From Laccaria trichodermophora (Eukaryota; Basidiomycota; Agaricomycetes; Agaricales; Hydnangiaceae): a stretch of DNA of 64,000 nucleotides. Position 1 is the stretch's first letter; each line of letters opens with the position of its first letter. This document shows positions 44,401 to 58,519 of the stretch, piece by piece. Below the pieces are notes generated by a model that saw nothing but the letters and a program-made list of their open reading frames with translations, was not told the origin of the DNA and made no database searches. The stretch spans positions 310,001 to 374,000 of the forward strand of contig JACTVC010000020.1 in NCBI GenBank assembly GCA_018417955.1, in the 5' to 3' direction. The position numbers and the translations under genes are program-made.

Positions 44401-44556
44401 ATCGCGATTATTATGTGGCCGACGAACATAGTCTGGGAGTGTGTGCCCATTCGAGCTTGGAGTCGTTGAAAACCGCAACGGAGAAGGCGTAACAGGCACC
44501 GTGGAGCCGCTGAGTCCAGGAGGTGAGAGAGAACGAGAACGAGGTTGTTGTGCCAT
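41476..44556 (-). CDS. Large basidiomycete multi-pass membrane protein, N-glycosylated central region
   Basis: Seen: the ATG at 44556 starts a Ser/Pro-rich cytoplasmic N-terminus (MAQQPRSRSLSPPG). Two hydrophobic segments follow (HVGLCLLAYPFLLIFVIL and FFVGVGSGLVGFSLGLSL). Further exons give PWSLFIFFFIGLVYLAGSLP, then a long segment with many N-x-S/T sites (ENTTVF, FNQTA, ANMSV, YNFSA, LNMSG, LNTTF, NGTT, YNSSV), and C-terminal segments near RIVTSVAIYTVPFVVTLIMV and LLAALFVPRLPL before a short charged tail to 41476. The sites suggest a lumenal/extracellular loop. No named family is recognised, though similar large membrane proteins occur in other mushrooms. Many introns; not all were solved. 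Confidence 0.65.
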
Positions 44557-45121
44557 CCACTAGCCGTGGGCCTGCGGCGCCAGGCTGGGTGAAGAAAAGA
44601 TGTGACTGCAACGGTGGAAGGGACAGAGATTGGGTAGAGCCACAGAAAGAATTAGTTTTGAAGCACAGCGCCACAAGGCAAGTATTTCTTGTGAACCCCG
44701 TCCAGCCGATTGGAGACGTCAATGGGTTTGCGCAGGCACCCTAACCCCCCTCGTGCGAACCTAACATGCCAAGTCGGTAATGGATAGGATTCCCAGCGCT
44801 TGAGAACGTCTCCGTCGATGAGTACACACCTGTACACACAAATCGCCTATATCAACGTCAGTCCGCAAAAAGAGCGGATAACAAACCGAGGAAACACTAA
44901 ATGGATCGTGGAGAAGTCTGGAGACAATCTGGAGAAGCTGACATGCTAGGGTTCCCCACATGACACAAGGCGGATATTTATAGAAGTTCAGGGCTCCGAC
45001 AAAACCGGCGTGCTGTTGTAAAGTGTGCACCGACAAGAACCTCAGCGTTCTATCGCTCAACTCTGCCAACAAAATCTCATTAAAGACACCTATCAAAAAT
45101 ATACCATTCTCAAGGGACTCA
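44557..45121. other. Intergenic spacer, no gene seen
   Basis: Between the membrane-protein start (44556, minus) and the KRR1 stop (45122). No coding signal or RNA gene is recognised. Confidence 0.4.
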
Positions 45122-46741
<1,620 letters not shown>

Positions 46742-46876
46742 GATTGATGGTGGTCGACTTGTAATGTTTTGCACTCACGGGACTTTTCAAGTTCTTGGGA
46801 CTTCTGTGTTTATTGACTTGCGGCAACATCCTTGTTCACAACTTCCTCTCCCTCCCCCTCCTCCTCCTCTTGCACA
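46742..46876. promoter_or_regulatory. Bidirectional promoter between KRR1 and NCBP3-like genes
   Basis: The start codons of the two divergent genes are about 135 bp apart, with a pyrimidine-rich stretch (CTCCCTCCCCCTCC) just upstream of the plus-strand start. No TATA box is obvious. Confidence 0.6.
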
Positions 46877-48212
46877 ATGGATAACTTCCCTGACGGCGTC
46901 TCCCCCGATCTCCTCGTGCCGCTCTCCTACGACGACAACATCGCCTACGAGGAGCAGCTCCCCACCCACCACGACAACGACGCAGCATCCCTCGCTAACC
47001 GCATCGGCAGTAGCAAAGTTTACTTACTCGCAGAAACGTCTGTGGCAACAGGCAGAATCGGCAAGGTGCGCTGGTAGCATGTCTTGGGCGAGTGTTGAGA
47101 ACAAGTCCTGATATGCCCACAACCCTCTTTTCTCTCTCCCTGTCTCTCAGCGCAAGCATGCCGAAGAAGAAGAAGAAGAAGACGTTGCAATGGAGGAGGA
47201 CGACTCGGAAGGTCTGTATATTTTTGTCCTAGCTCTACATAAAAATTCAATTATTGATAATGAAATAGACACGACATACAGAGCGAACGCTCTCTTATTC
47301 CAAGGACCTGCTATAGCCCACTTACCAACAACGCGAATATTTGCCTACGCAACACACTTTGACACGCACCCCATGGGGCTCGAATGGGTCGACGACACCA
47401 CCTGCATCCTCGTATTCGAAACCAAAGCATCCGCCCGCCTCGCCTACCGATACCTCCTAAAATCAGCATCAGAAGAACCCGATTTCGAAGGTTGCATTAC
47501 CGCAAAGTCCATCCCCATCGCCCTCTGGCCACCAGAAGAACGCATCAACAAGAGTCTGGGGAAGGGGGAGGGCTTGAAGGGCGTCATTCGCATGCGCTGG
47601 GCTAGGACGGAGGATGTTAAGAAGAAGGGCGCGAAGAACCAGAGCCAATTCTACAAGAAACACGGAACGGCAGCTGGGAAAGAGCTTTTCAACGGCCGGG
47701 ATCTGCCCCCTCCAAAACGGAGGCGAAGGGAAGACGGAGGCGTTGATGAAGAACTGGAGCGAGCGCAACTTGATGACGAGTTGGATGCGTTCCTCGCTGC
47801 GGACGACGAGGAGGTGGTTGAGGAAGTCGTGGAACCCGCCAGAGATCCCTCACCTCCTTCGAAGATGCGGTCCGACTATATTGCCGACGATGGACGGACG
47901 TTACTTGAACGAACTTCGGTCCTGCGCATGCACTCTGACGATACGCCCGACCTCGCGTCTCGGATCACTGCGCGTCTACCACGTCGGGCGCGAGGGGCGC
48001 TTGCCATGGACAACGTGGGTGATCGAATAGAGTCTGCAGAGAAACTGGAGTGGGGACCTTCGTTGGAGCATAGACGGGGTGGGAGAAGGAGAGATAATCC
48101 CCGGAGAAGTGGGAGACCCAAAACAGAGAGGAATGGCGGTCGGACGGAGAGACCGAGGAAAACACAGGAAGAGTTGGACGCGGAACTCGATGCGTTTCTG
48201 AATGAGCCCTAA
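46877..48212 (+). CDS. NCBP3-like nuclear cap-binding protein (DUF2414)
   Basis: Seen: exons 46877-47065, 47151-47211 and 47269-48212 join in frame to 397 codons plus stop. An RRM-like core reads ANALLFQGPAIAHLPTTRIF, then GLEWVDDTTCILVFETKASA and RLAYRYLL, followed by basic, Asp/Arg-rich disordered sequence and a C-terminal ELDAELDAFLNEP motif. Known: the DUF2414 RRM of NCBP3 binds the mRNA cap together with NCBP1/CBC, and the ELDAFL motif recalls a CHTOP/UIF-type C-terminus. Inferred: a role in mRNA export or cap-binding complexes with ARS2, encoded 9 kb away. A GKRKHAEEEEEE segment spans the first junction. Confidence 0.8.
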
Positions 48213-48883
48213 TTGCTGTCGTTTGATTTATTATTTATTCCCCTCCCCCCCTCTCAGTTTCTTATTATGTACCAATTGTACAAGCATTATGGCCCATTGC
48301 ATGAAATCTTTGGATAGTTGCCACCCGTCTCTAATTGGAGCACCTCTTAATTTATGAGGTTGAGAGTCCTTTTATTAATATCAGACCGATGACATCGAAA
48401 CAGTTCAATGGCTGGAGAGTATCACGTCCGTTTACCAGTGAAGATGCTCTACTTGTCATACCACCAATTAATCGCAGAGGTGTTCCCTCCCTTCAGCTTC
48501 CCAGTTACCTCATAATCATTCTCATTGGGACCGAAAACCATGGTGAACTGGTTGGCGTACTCCACAAACAGACTTCTACTTAGGTTGAATGAGAAAGGTT
48601 TCGTCAAAAATCGATTTCACCGAAGCAGAGGGAAGCTTTCATGTTGTATGGAGCAAGTTTAGTCGTGAAAGCGACAATTGATTTGAACATTCAACAAGGT
48701 ATACATATGTAGCTATCACAAAAAAAGCCATCCCAATTATCGTTCCATCATCAATCGCGACCTTCGAGAAAGTAGATATTAGCACCGAGAAATAACTTCG
48801 AATCACGACTGTCCAGGAGATCCCTCAACCATCACACACATATAATAGATAAGTAAGCGAGAGGAGAGTTTTGCAATAACATT
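48213..48883. other. Convergent intergenic spacer
   Basis: 3' region shared by the NCBP3-like gene and the MARVEL gene. No coding signal or repeat is recognised. Confidence 0.4.
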
Positions 48884-49787
48884 TTACACCTGGGGATAAG
48901 GGCTCATCGGTTGTTGTGGAACCTGTGGACTGCCTGTGTAGCCGCTGACGGGTGTACCAGGGTTGAACGGGGGATACTGGGCTTGGGGAGAAGGGAATTG
49001 GCTTTGAGGAGCAGAGAACTGCGAGACGCCAGTGTTGTCCATCTTGACTTCGTATGAGGGCTGAACGGGGGCGGAGATGACGGCGGGAGCGGTGAAGTCG
49101 TATTCGCGCACCGAGCTGGTCCAGACGTTGGAGTGACCCTTCATGTGCGCCATGACGGTGAATATGAGGAGGGTGATGGTGTACGCCATAACTGCGAGAA
49201 GAAGAAAAAGGTTAAAATTTGAACCCGGAACGGAACAAGGTAGGAAAACGTACTCAAGAACCAGTTAATGAAACCCAGGGCCTCAATAGTCTGAGTTTCA
49301 GCACAGATAGTCGCAACGATACCCTTGGCACGGCCACAGCTGCCAATCCACACAGTGCTGGCGACGTTACCCGCCGAGGCAACCCACATAATCCAAAGGA
49401 ACCACAGCCAGGCCAGCTCGACGACAACCATGGACGTCACGGCGCCCTTGCGCCCAATGGAGATCATGAGCCTGACAAAAAAAATTTAGAGGATTCATCG
49501 CGTATGAATGGAGGAAAAGACGCGTTACATACATAGCGGGTAATGAGAGAATGGTGAGGAGCCCAGTAGCCAGTGACAATGCAGCGTACTGGAAATAAGC
49601 ACCACTAACGATCGAATTCGTCCACGAAACGATGTGCGCGCTCATAGCTAGGACCGCAAGACCCATCACACTCGTCGCGGCTAAAAAAAAAAAAAAGTCA
49701 GTCGAGGAAGTAAAAAATAAACGAAGAAAGGCACGCACTGAAGACGATGGTCCGCGACAACGAAAGGAATTTGTTCACTTCAACCAT
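48884..49787 (-). CDS. MARVEL-domain four-span membrane protein
   Basis: Seen: the ATG at 49787 begins MVEVNKFLSLSRTIVF. Four hydrophobic segments appear across exons: SVMGLAVLAMSAHIVSW, YFQYAALSLATGLLTIL, VVELAWLWFLWIMWVAS and MAYTITLLIFTVMAHMKG. A soluble, Gln/Pro/Ser-rich C-terminus follows (SPQAQYPPFNPGTP, SPYPQV) to the stop at 48884. Known: fungal MARVEL proteins sit in eisosomes or at plasma membranes and bear such tails. Three short introns with poly-A/T tracts near the splice sites are visible. The exact function is unknown. Confidence 0.7.
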
Positions 49788-51030
49788 ACTTGAGTTCGGG
49801 GAGGAGGGAGGACTTTCAACGAGTGGTGGGAAGGCTTAGGATGGGAGGGAAAGCCTTTGAATGTCAAGATCCGAATTTATGGAAAAAGGTGAAGAGCAAT
49901 CTTTAGATCCAGGGACGAGGACATATCTGATAAATGAATACATAAGGAGGGCTAGAACTGCCACGACGTGTTCCTGAGATGGTTTGCGGGATGCCAGGTG
50001 TCTTGGCACGGCGGGATCACTCAAAGGCTGGAAAATTGGACATAGTCGACCCACACTCGAGAGTGACTTGTCCTGGCCGTGCTGTGCCCGAGGAGAAAGA
50101 GCCAGCCAGTCGAGATTTTAGCTTTCAATTTCATACCCATATTACCCATGAATCCTCGATCACCAGAGCCTCTGAATTTGGACAAAGTAGGAAATTCGTC
50201 GTGCGTCGTCAACGAGATGATGCTTATCGTGGAATTCAATCAACCTTTGGGAAATTTCGGTTCTCCTATTGTTCTGCTCCGTATGTTAGTACAGCTTTTG
50301 CAAACAACGTTCGTTTTATTTCGGAGAGGACGAGGAAAGACGCTGAAACTATTTCAAGGTTTGCATTGTTCGGACGGGAATCAAATTGCAAGGCGGGATT
50401 TGGGAGGGAAAACAGGGAAGCAAAAAAAAACAAAACAAAACACTCCTCCGTCACCTGTTCTCCAAAATTCCTCGGCGGCCCAGCCTCGAGGACGTACAAA
50501 GTTCTGGCTTCTTTCGTCGTCCTCTGCCTTTCTTCCTGGTCACCAGCCTAGGTAAAATCTGTAGAAATAGAAAATGCAGTGCGCACAACTTCAAAATCGG
50601 TTGCGGCAGTGCACCATCGTACGGGTCCCTCTCATCGATATCACACGTTCAGGTCAACGATATATGTATAACGTACAATTCAGGCATGCCGCATCGCATC
50701 CCGCCGACTCGCTGCTTTGTCCCATGATTGTCACATAGCGGGACCAGTTCCTGATAAATTGACGCTCGGAAAAGACACGGAAAAGTGCACTCTAGTCTCT
50801 CAACGCACTCTAATTCCGTCCTTGATGCACATTGCATGATGGCCGTACTTACTGCTCCAAAATTATATCGACAGCACTCACCCTATCTGATGAAATGCGA
50901 GTTTACGTGAATTCCCAACTCGGGCTGGAGGTCACATTAAATTTGAGAGTTGGTAACAGTTGTCAGGGAATGGACGTGGAATCAATCACAGCCAAATCAC
51001 CATGAGAATGAAAGGATGTAAATGGGCGTA
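49788..51030. other. Intergenic region without a supported gene
   Basis: Short overlapping frames on both strands only. No splice-supported gene or recognisable repeat before 51031. Confidence 0.35.
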
Positions 51031-51745
51031 CGAGTCGAATCGATAAGAGCTTGCAGAATGCTGAATGGGTATCGGTTGTGAAGCGACGCCAGTCCGCGAA
51101 CAGCCTAGAAGGGGACCGGGGTGAACAAGGTCATGGAGGTCTTTATGGGCGTCTAAAATGAAGTGAAAACAACAATGCATTCAAAGCGTCCCAGAAACAA
51201 CACAAACATCTCTCGAAACGGCCGGCTGAGCTACCAGTCGTTCGACAACGACGAACTGGAAGATGGGCAACCGTGACAGGTGGAGAGAACAAGTGACTGG
51301 TGGAATAGTCCAGGTCTGCAGTTAATCAGTCAGTTCACATATCGGTTGTGAAGCGACGCCAGTCCGCCAACAGCCTAGACAGGGTGAACAAGGTGGTCTT
51401 CATGGGCGTTTAAAATGGAGTGAAAACAACAATGCATTCAAAGCGTCCCAAAAAGTTAAAACAACCCGGCTGAGCTACCAGTTACTGGGCATTGACAACG
51501 AGGAACTGGAAGATGGGCAACCGTGACAATGGAGAGAACAAGTAACTGGCGGAAAAATCCAGGTCTGCAGTGAATCAGTCAGTTCACATACCCAGTCGAA
51601 TTGAGAAGAGTTTGCAAAATGAGTATCGGTTGTGAAGCAGCCTGAGCAAACATCCTACAGGTGAATCCGAGGTCGTCTGAAATGAAGTGGAAACAACAAT
51701 GCATTCAAAGCGTCCCGAAAAACAACACATCTCGAAACGTCCACA
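51031..51745 (+). repeat. Three-copy tandem repeat, ~270-bp unit
   Basis: Copies begin near 51068, 51341 and 51622 (TATCGGTTGTGAAGC in each), and the first two share GACGCCAGTCCGC-AACAGCC. A shared core AACAACAATGCATTCAAAGC recurs at about 51168, 51427 and 51695. The third copy is shortened. The flanking segment CGAGTCGAAT and AGTCGAATTGAG marks unit starts. No gene is inside. Confidence 0.85.
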
Positions 51746-51829
51746 ATAAGCTCATCCACGAAATCAATAAGTTAATCATAACGTCAGTAAAACATCCACA
51801 GGTGGGTTATCCACCATTAAACACTCAAG

Positions 51830-52438
51830 TTACCTCGCCCCCAATTCCGTGACGATAAAATCACGCGGCACCTGATCCCCAGGCCCATCCTCCCCAAAAA
51901 GCGCACGAAAGTTGAACCAGCCCTTCGGGGCACCAACAACATGCGCATTGGTGCCAGTCTGAACCGCAAAGTCCAAGTGGGGTCTACTTCTCGACGCGAG
52001 TCTGTGCGTGGCGACGTGGCAGAGGAGGATGAAAAAGAGGAGGAGGATGATGATCGTTGAGCGGGCTTTAAATTGGATGGACGACGATGATGTTGATTGA
52101 AATGGTAGGGATGAGAGGAAGCGGTCTTTGATGGATGGTTTTTGAGGGGGCGCGAGGAAGGCGATGGAAAAGTCGCGTGTGGAGGAGGGGGAAGAGGGTG
52201 TCACTATTATCGCTGGAAGGGGCGATTTTTCTGAAGCGAGGGGAAGGGAGAGGTCTGTGCAGAGTGTCAGTTAGCGTAGGATGGAAAAAGAGGTGGAGGG
52301 ACGTACCGAGTGGGGCCGGGATCAAGGTGTAGTCCCGACGATGTGGCGGCAACCTGTGCAGACGAGGAGCTACACGAGTACGCTATCAGCGAGGTGTTTT
52401 CGTGGTTGTGTTTAATGGGGCTTACCTGGGCGGGCCAT
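51830..52438 (-). CDS. Small single-pass membrane protein, spliced
   Basis: Seen: the ATG at 52438 starts MARPAPRLHRLPPHRRDYTL after splicing a short first exon (ending GCCCGCCCAG) to exon 2 and then to a third exon. The last exon reads VTPSSPSSTRDFSIAFLA, a hydrophobic STIIILLLFFILLCHVATH span, then a C-terminal portion (GTNAHVVGAPKGWFNFRALF) to the stop at 51830. Three exons totalling about 180 codons. No family is recognised. A frame on the opposite strand at the start overlaps the upstream region of the WD40 gene. Confidence 0.6.
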
Positions 52439-52777
52439 ATTACAGAGATAAAGATGAAGCACAGAAAATACCGGCAGTACACGACGTCAAGAAATTCGTC
52501 CTTGCGACTGGAGGTGAACAGGGAGGGATGGCGAAAAAAAGGGTACTTCTGCGAAGAGAAGCGCTTTAGAAACGAACTTAGAGTTCAAAAAAGAATGTGG
52601 GGCAGCTTTGTTGGCTGGGAGAAAGGCTTTAGGGTAGAGAACAGTCAGTTGAAGACAGGGGAACGAAGAAAATCAAGAGCTCTGCTTGTTGAACAGAAAA
52701 GGTACAGCAGGGACGGATGGATTAGTAAGCACAAGGTACACATCTTTAGACCAAACAAGTCAACACATCGCGAAAAG

Positions 52778-54162
52778 ATGGTCCTCATCGAGTCGCCGTA
52801 TCTCTCAGAATCATCCCGGACATTACGCACCAGTAAAGTATCTTCCAACGCGTACATCCTCTCCATTTCTTCTTTGCCCGGGCATTACGCCGCTTCCACC
52901 TCGGCACCTTCAAACGTCATCGAGATATTCGATAAATCCACTCTGCAGAGAATACAATCCCTCCCAGGCCATGAATCAGCTACAACCTCCCTACGCGCCA
53001 TAAACACCATCGCAGGCATCGCAAAAAAATCACTCATATCGTCCGGAAAAGACGGGAGCGTCAAAGTATGGGACGATCGCTCAAACTCGCATAACATAAA
53101 AAGTGATTATACCTTAAACTCCACGACGCCTCTTCTTCCTCAGCTCTGAATCACCCTCCCTACATAGTGACAAACCTCGGTAAACCACACGCGCTTTTAT
53201 GCTGCGCGGTTTCGCCGGACGGGTACACCGTCGCAGCTGGTACGGATCTTCAATCCGACGACACACTCATCCTATACTGGGACCCTCGCCAACCCGCGAC
53301 GCCCCTGCGCACACATGGGTCAACGCACTCAGACGATATAACCGCGCTTGAATTCAACGAATCCGGAACCCTCATCCTCTCAGCCTCCTCCGATGGGTTA
53401 GTGAGCACGTCCAACCCAAACGAGGACGACGAGGACGAAGCGGTGGTTGGGGTGGGTAATTGGGGATGTAGCGTGTCGCAAGCCGGGTGGATCACCGCGA
53501 GGGGGAATGGGAATGGGGAAGCGGCGATATGGGCTGCGAGCGATATGGAGACGTTTAGCACTTGGTCGGAAGAGCTTGACCGGTTGATGAGTGTGGATAT
53601 TAGGGAACCGTCGGTGCATACTCAGCAGAGAACGTGGGTGACGGATTATTTGGTTACATGTGATGCTAAGAGGGGGGTGTTGAACGTCTTTACTGGTTCT
53701 AATGAGTTAATTCTCTTATTGACCTTACCAATTGGATTGCTGATAATTTTTTGATCCAGGGGAGACATCGCGCTACTTACAAACTCCAATCCTTCAGTCA
53801 ACGACGCGCCTTGGACGTTACATAACCTATGGACGACAGGGCACGTTGGGGTCGTGCGGTCTCTATTGTATGACGAGGAGGAAAACGTCCTGGTCACTGG
53901 AGGTGAGGACGGCAAACTGAACGTGTGGCCTTGGCCTTCTTCTTTTGTCGCCGATGGACGCGATGAGAGTATGGACGTGGACGTGCCTGCTTCTTCACCT
54001 CCGCCGAAAAAACGGAGAGAAAGGGATACGTCTCCGTCTGGTAGAGCAGACGGGAGGGATTCGGAGGATTATTTGAATGGGGAGGTATGAATCTTTACCT
54101 TGCCTTTTCGACGAGCTACCTAACTTTTTGCGTAGGAGGGAGTGAAGAGGGCGAGAAGATGA
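52778..54162 (+). CDS. WD40-repeat protein, WDR89-like
   Basis: Seen: the ATG at 52778 starts MVLIESPYLSESSRTLRTSK. WD-type repeats follow: SGKDGSVKVWDDRS, CAVSPDGYTVAAGTDLQ, LILYWDPR, DITALEFNESGTLILSASSD, GVVRSLLYDEEENVLVTGGE and DGKLNVWPWPSS. The C-terminus is acidic/basic and ends EGVKRARR after a last intron (54162). Known: repeat order and the KRRERD-rich end resemble WDR89. The frame is open further upstream to about 52310, but that region overlaps a divergent gene, so the internal ATG is chosen. NOP9 follows 210 bp on. Confidence 0.72.
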
Positions 54163-54371
54163 TCATTTTGGTACTGGTAATAGTCTCTGTTCTATGCCCG
54201 TCATACCCCGGATACTTGTAACTCTTTTCAATGCTACCGGGATTTTGTATCGATTGAGGTTTACTGTTTTCGCCTCCGTCCTACATAAAGGTAGTCGCAT
54301 ATCACGTGTTCAATCTTTTCTTCCTCGAATCTCGATCCTTGAATTCGAGTCTCTCCTCCCAACGTCCAATC

Positions 54372-57336
54372 ATGCCGCGCGAGAACCGAAAAAGAGGAAA
54401 GAAACATAAAAAGCAAGCAGAAGAACTAGAACAACAAACCCATCACTCACAAGCACCACCACCTGCACAAGAAGAAACCGGCCAAACACCATCCTGGATA
54501 CTTTCTTCATCGAAACAAACCGAGGAAATTAACCCCGAAGCGCCGTATGGGTACATCGACGCGGACGTCAAGGCGTATTTCCGGACTGTTGATGTTCAGA
54601 TTAGAGAGTGGCAGGAAAGCCGTGGGTATCGTGATGAGGATGGGAAGGAGGAGGAGGGTGGGGATGTTGATCCTAATGAAGGTCCGTTCCTCGCATCTTG
54701 TGCTTCATAATCTCTAACGTTACGTTTCTTAGAACGTCGTCTGTTCTTCGTCGCAGCTCTAAAAGAGATGCAAGGGAAAGAAAAACAAATGGCTACGGAC
54801 CCCGACTGTTCCGTTATCCTGGAACGAATGTTTTATTCCATGGACGACTTTGTGAGGCGGGTGTTCGTGGATAGTTTGGCTGGTTCGTGAGTTGTTACTT
54901 GTACGTGCGTATACGATTAGCTTTTGACCGCTTGGTTTGCGGGCAGGTACGAAACGCTTGTGAAGCATCGGTTCGCGTCGCATGTCTGCCAGACGCTATT
55001 TTCTGTGGCTAGGGATACGGTGTCTAGAGAGGTGTGTGCTAATTCTATGCTTATTCCATCAGTCAAGTTAATACCTCTATTCATTATAGACGAAAGGCAT
55101 CTTCCCATCCGTACCCGATTCACCAGACAAGGGCGAACTTCGAACACTAACTCAACTAATCCTAGACGTTTCCGAGGTTCTCTTGAATCCCTTCACCCTC
55201 CTCTTCACCCACTAACCTTGCTTCATTAACTCAGGAACTCCTCCCAACCTTCCCCTCACTCATAATGGACCCATTCGCATCCCACGTAATGCGCAGCCTT
55301 CTCCTCCTCCTCTCCCCCACCCTCTCCTCTTTCTCGGAAGACGACTCATCAGCTGTGAGATCCAAGAAAAGCGCAGCGTGGAAAGCCAAGCAAGGACCCA
55401 TGAAATCCGTCTTCTCCAACGACAAAGAAAAAGACAAGATGCCGCTCAAAAACGCCCCTTTGGAGTTTACGGAGATGGCTAGGCGGTTCGTACAAGTTTT
55501 TAGGGATCAGCTTGGGGAGAATGAGGTAAGGGCGATGGCTGCTAGTAAAGTTGCTGGTCCGGGGCTACGGGTTCGTTGTTATTTCTTTTTTTTTTTTTGT
55601 CGAATTTGGTTCTTGACGGTGTTATTTTTCAGGTTCTTTTGGAGGTCGAGGCTGACCAAGGTATGGCTGATGAGCCGGGGTCGCTCATGGATAGGGTTAT
55701 GGTTGGGTTGATCACTTCTTGTCGTGAGTTTGCAATTCTCCATCGTCATGCCCAACTAAAACACTTTACTGACTAGAAAATGATCCCTCAAGTATTCCCG
55801 AAGCTTCCGATTATCTAGGTACCCTCCTTCGAGATCCATCATCATCGCACATCCTTGAAATCATCACTTCTCGCTGTCCTCCCTCTGCATTCGACAAGTT
55901 GTGGGCTATATATTTCAAAGGCGCGCTGCCGAGATTGGCGGTTCACCCCGTTGCGAACTTCGTCCTTGCCAAGGCGCTAGAACGGGTGTCTGAATCTCAG
56001 TTAAGGGAAGTGTGTGCGGAGTTGAGAAATACGTGGCATAAACTGATCAGTACGTTGTGTGGGCGGTTTAACTGTGAAATTGAACTGAAGTTGATGGGTC
56101 AGGTACTTCGAGGACCGGAGTGTTGCGTGCTGCTATTGATAGAGCTGCTGTTTTGCAAGCTCTTGGTGAGGAAATTGTGGAAGTGAGTTTTTTTTCCCCT
56201 CTTCTTACGATTGCTTAAGCTTATCATTTAACAGGCCACATATCTGGCGTTCAACCTCGAAAGTGATGAAGATCGTCTTCTACTTGTACCTTGTGTCCTC
56301 ACGTTATTACCTCTCCAAGTAGGTCACATTGACCAACTCGTAAAGCCTTTTCTGACGTCCGCTCGAACAGGATTACAAAACTGCCCTCGCCTCAGCTCCT
56401 ACCCACCAAGACGAACAACAACAACAAAACTACCACCGCGGTCGTCCCCTACCACCCTCCCAATCTCCTCTAACACCTAAAATTCAAGGCTCAGTCCTCC
56501 TTCAATCCTTCCTCCGTCTTCCAGAACCACACAACCAACCTGTTTTAGATAGGTGAAGCTCCACCTTCCTCTCCACTTCCCCTCCCCCCTAATGTCTCCT
56601 TCCTACAGCATACACTCCATACCCATAGACGACCGTATAAAAATCGCCCACGATTCCTCCGCATCACGCGTGTACGACGTCCTCCTCGAGTCACCTACCG
56701 TACCCTTAAAAGCCAAACGTCAATTCGTGATGGACTTTATCGGGCATTATCACCTTCTCGTGGATGATCGGATAGGAAGTAGAGTCGGGGATAGGTGTTG
56801 GGCGTTTGCGGATACGTATCTCAAGGTTCTTTCTTTTCTCCCCTTCTCCTTTACGTGGTGTTGATGTGATATATATGAAAAAACAGGAAAAAATAGCAAA
56901 GTCACTGATACCGCACGACCAAACCCTCGCCGCATCATTTTACGGGAAATTCTTTGCGAGGAATTTGAACCTCTACCTCCTTCAACGCCGGCCTGAAGAA
57001 TGGCGCAACGCACAGTCTGAGAAGAAGAAGGCGTCCTTGCCTCCACCTCCCCCACAGGTTAAAGAAGATGTGGAGACAAAGGAGGAGACGCGGAAAAAGC
57101 GGAAGAGGAAGCTTGAGAACGAGATTGATGAGTTGTTTGACGCTGTGCTTGGGAGGAAGATCAAGAAAGCTGCATTGGCGACGATACCGGTGAGCGAGGA
57201 GAAGGAGGGGGTGGTGGTCAAGGGGGAAAAGGAGGTTAAGGAAGAGGAGGATAAATCGTTGAAGGCTGTTTTGGGTGCTATTCGCTCTGCGCCAAAGGGA
57301 GAGGAGAAGCACAGGAAGAAGAGGAAAAAAGTATAA
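54372..57336 (+). CDS. nop9: NOP9 Pumilio-repeat nucleolar protein
   Basis: Seen: the ATG at 54372 starts [18 protein letters not shown]. Many exons carry PUF-like helical repeats: [107 protein letters not shown] and [13 protein letters not shown]. The product ends in a Lys/Glu-rich tail ([11 protein letters not shown]) at 57336. Known: Nop9 is an SSU processome factor with an 11-repeat Pumilio-like ring that binds pre-18S rRNA near site D. Numerous 45-65-nt introns. It faces uL2 tail to tail, 189 bp apart. Confidence 0.9.
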
Positions 57337-57524
57337 AATACCGTTGTTATTGCTCTAATGCACTCTTGATTCACTCAAAGTCTGTGTCTAAATCATGAAA
57401 AAGCATGGCGCATACAATCGTCGTGTTGGTGGTTGCATATGCATGATGTGCAGACGGCATACAAATTTTTGTCGGTGTGTACGTAGTCGTAAGTAAGGCG
57501 AGGAGAAAAACCAATGCAACAAAT

Positions 57525-58519
57525 CTAAACCTCCTTGACCTTGACGGTACCACGCAGCAGACCAGTCTATAATCGTTGTCAGACCCCAAGTTTTGGAGAT
57601 ACAAATGAAAAGAAGAAAAACGTACCCTGCGTGCGGCAATGAGACCAACTTTCTGTCCAGGAACGGCGGAGCGAGCGATGGTGGAGGCCTTTCCGATATG
57701 TTGATGGTTACCACCACCGTGAGGATGGTCCACGGGATTCATAGCCACACCACGAGTACGGGGCCAGCTGCAGGAATACATCGTTAATGATTCCAGGAGA
57801 GTGAACGTAAAAACGTACTTGTAACGCTTGGCCTTGTATTTGTGATACGCCCTTCCAGCCTTGAGCAATGGCTTATCAATCCTTCCACCACCTGCTACAA
57901 TCCCAATCGTCGCCCTCGCACCGCTCGAGATCGTCTTCTTCGCACCACTAGGAAGACGGATACGGGTCTTGTTATCGTCTGGGCTGTGTCCAATGACAGT
58001 AGCGTAATTGCCCGACGTGCGTGCCAAGGCACCGCGGTCGCCGATCTTCTCCTCGACGTTGCAGATGATAGTTCCTTCGGGGCACTGCGAGACGGGGAGA
58101 ACGTTGCCGACGGTGAGGGTGGCTTTCTTGCCGCAGTAGACAAAGGCACCGGTGTGCAGGCCTTCGGTTGCGATGAAGGTTTCTTTGCGGAGTTTGTACC
58201 TGTAGGGATCGCGGAAGACTACGCGTGCGAGCGGGGCACCGCTGTGAATTTTATGTGAGTGTGAGAATGGAGCGGGGAAAGAGAAGGAAAGATGGATGGA
58301 ACGCACCGACCGGCGTCGTGAATGATCTCTTTGACAATTCCGCGGATGTAGCCGTTGCGCTCCGCAAAGTCGAGGTTACGGAGTCGGGCGGGCTGCTTGT
58401 TGTGGTGGGTGTGCGATTTGAACTAATAAAGCGATAGTTTTTAGTTTCTTCGTTCCAAGAGTATTGAGGGAACATACGATGGCATGCGAACGCCTTTGTG
58501 CCCTAATAACCCGACCCAT
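57525..58519 (-). CDS. rpl2: Cytosolic ribosomal protein uL2 (RPL2/RPL8)
   Basis: Seen: the ATG at 58519 starts [14 protein letters not shown], then after introns [60 protein letters not shown], later [20 protein letters not shown] and [20 protein letters not shown], ending [12 protein letters not shown] at 57525. Known: uL2 is among the most conserved 60S proteins, located by the peptidyl-transferase centre. The [10 protein letters not shown] segment is diagnostic. Intron-rich structure (several short introns) is usual for basidiomycete ribosomal genes. Confidence 0.95.

Noticed and set aside
52310..52777. N-terminal extension of the WDR89-like gene
   Set aside because: The frame is open but overlaps the divergent small membrane protein gene and lacks conserved content.
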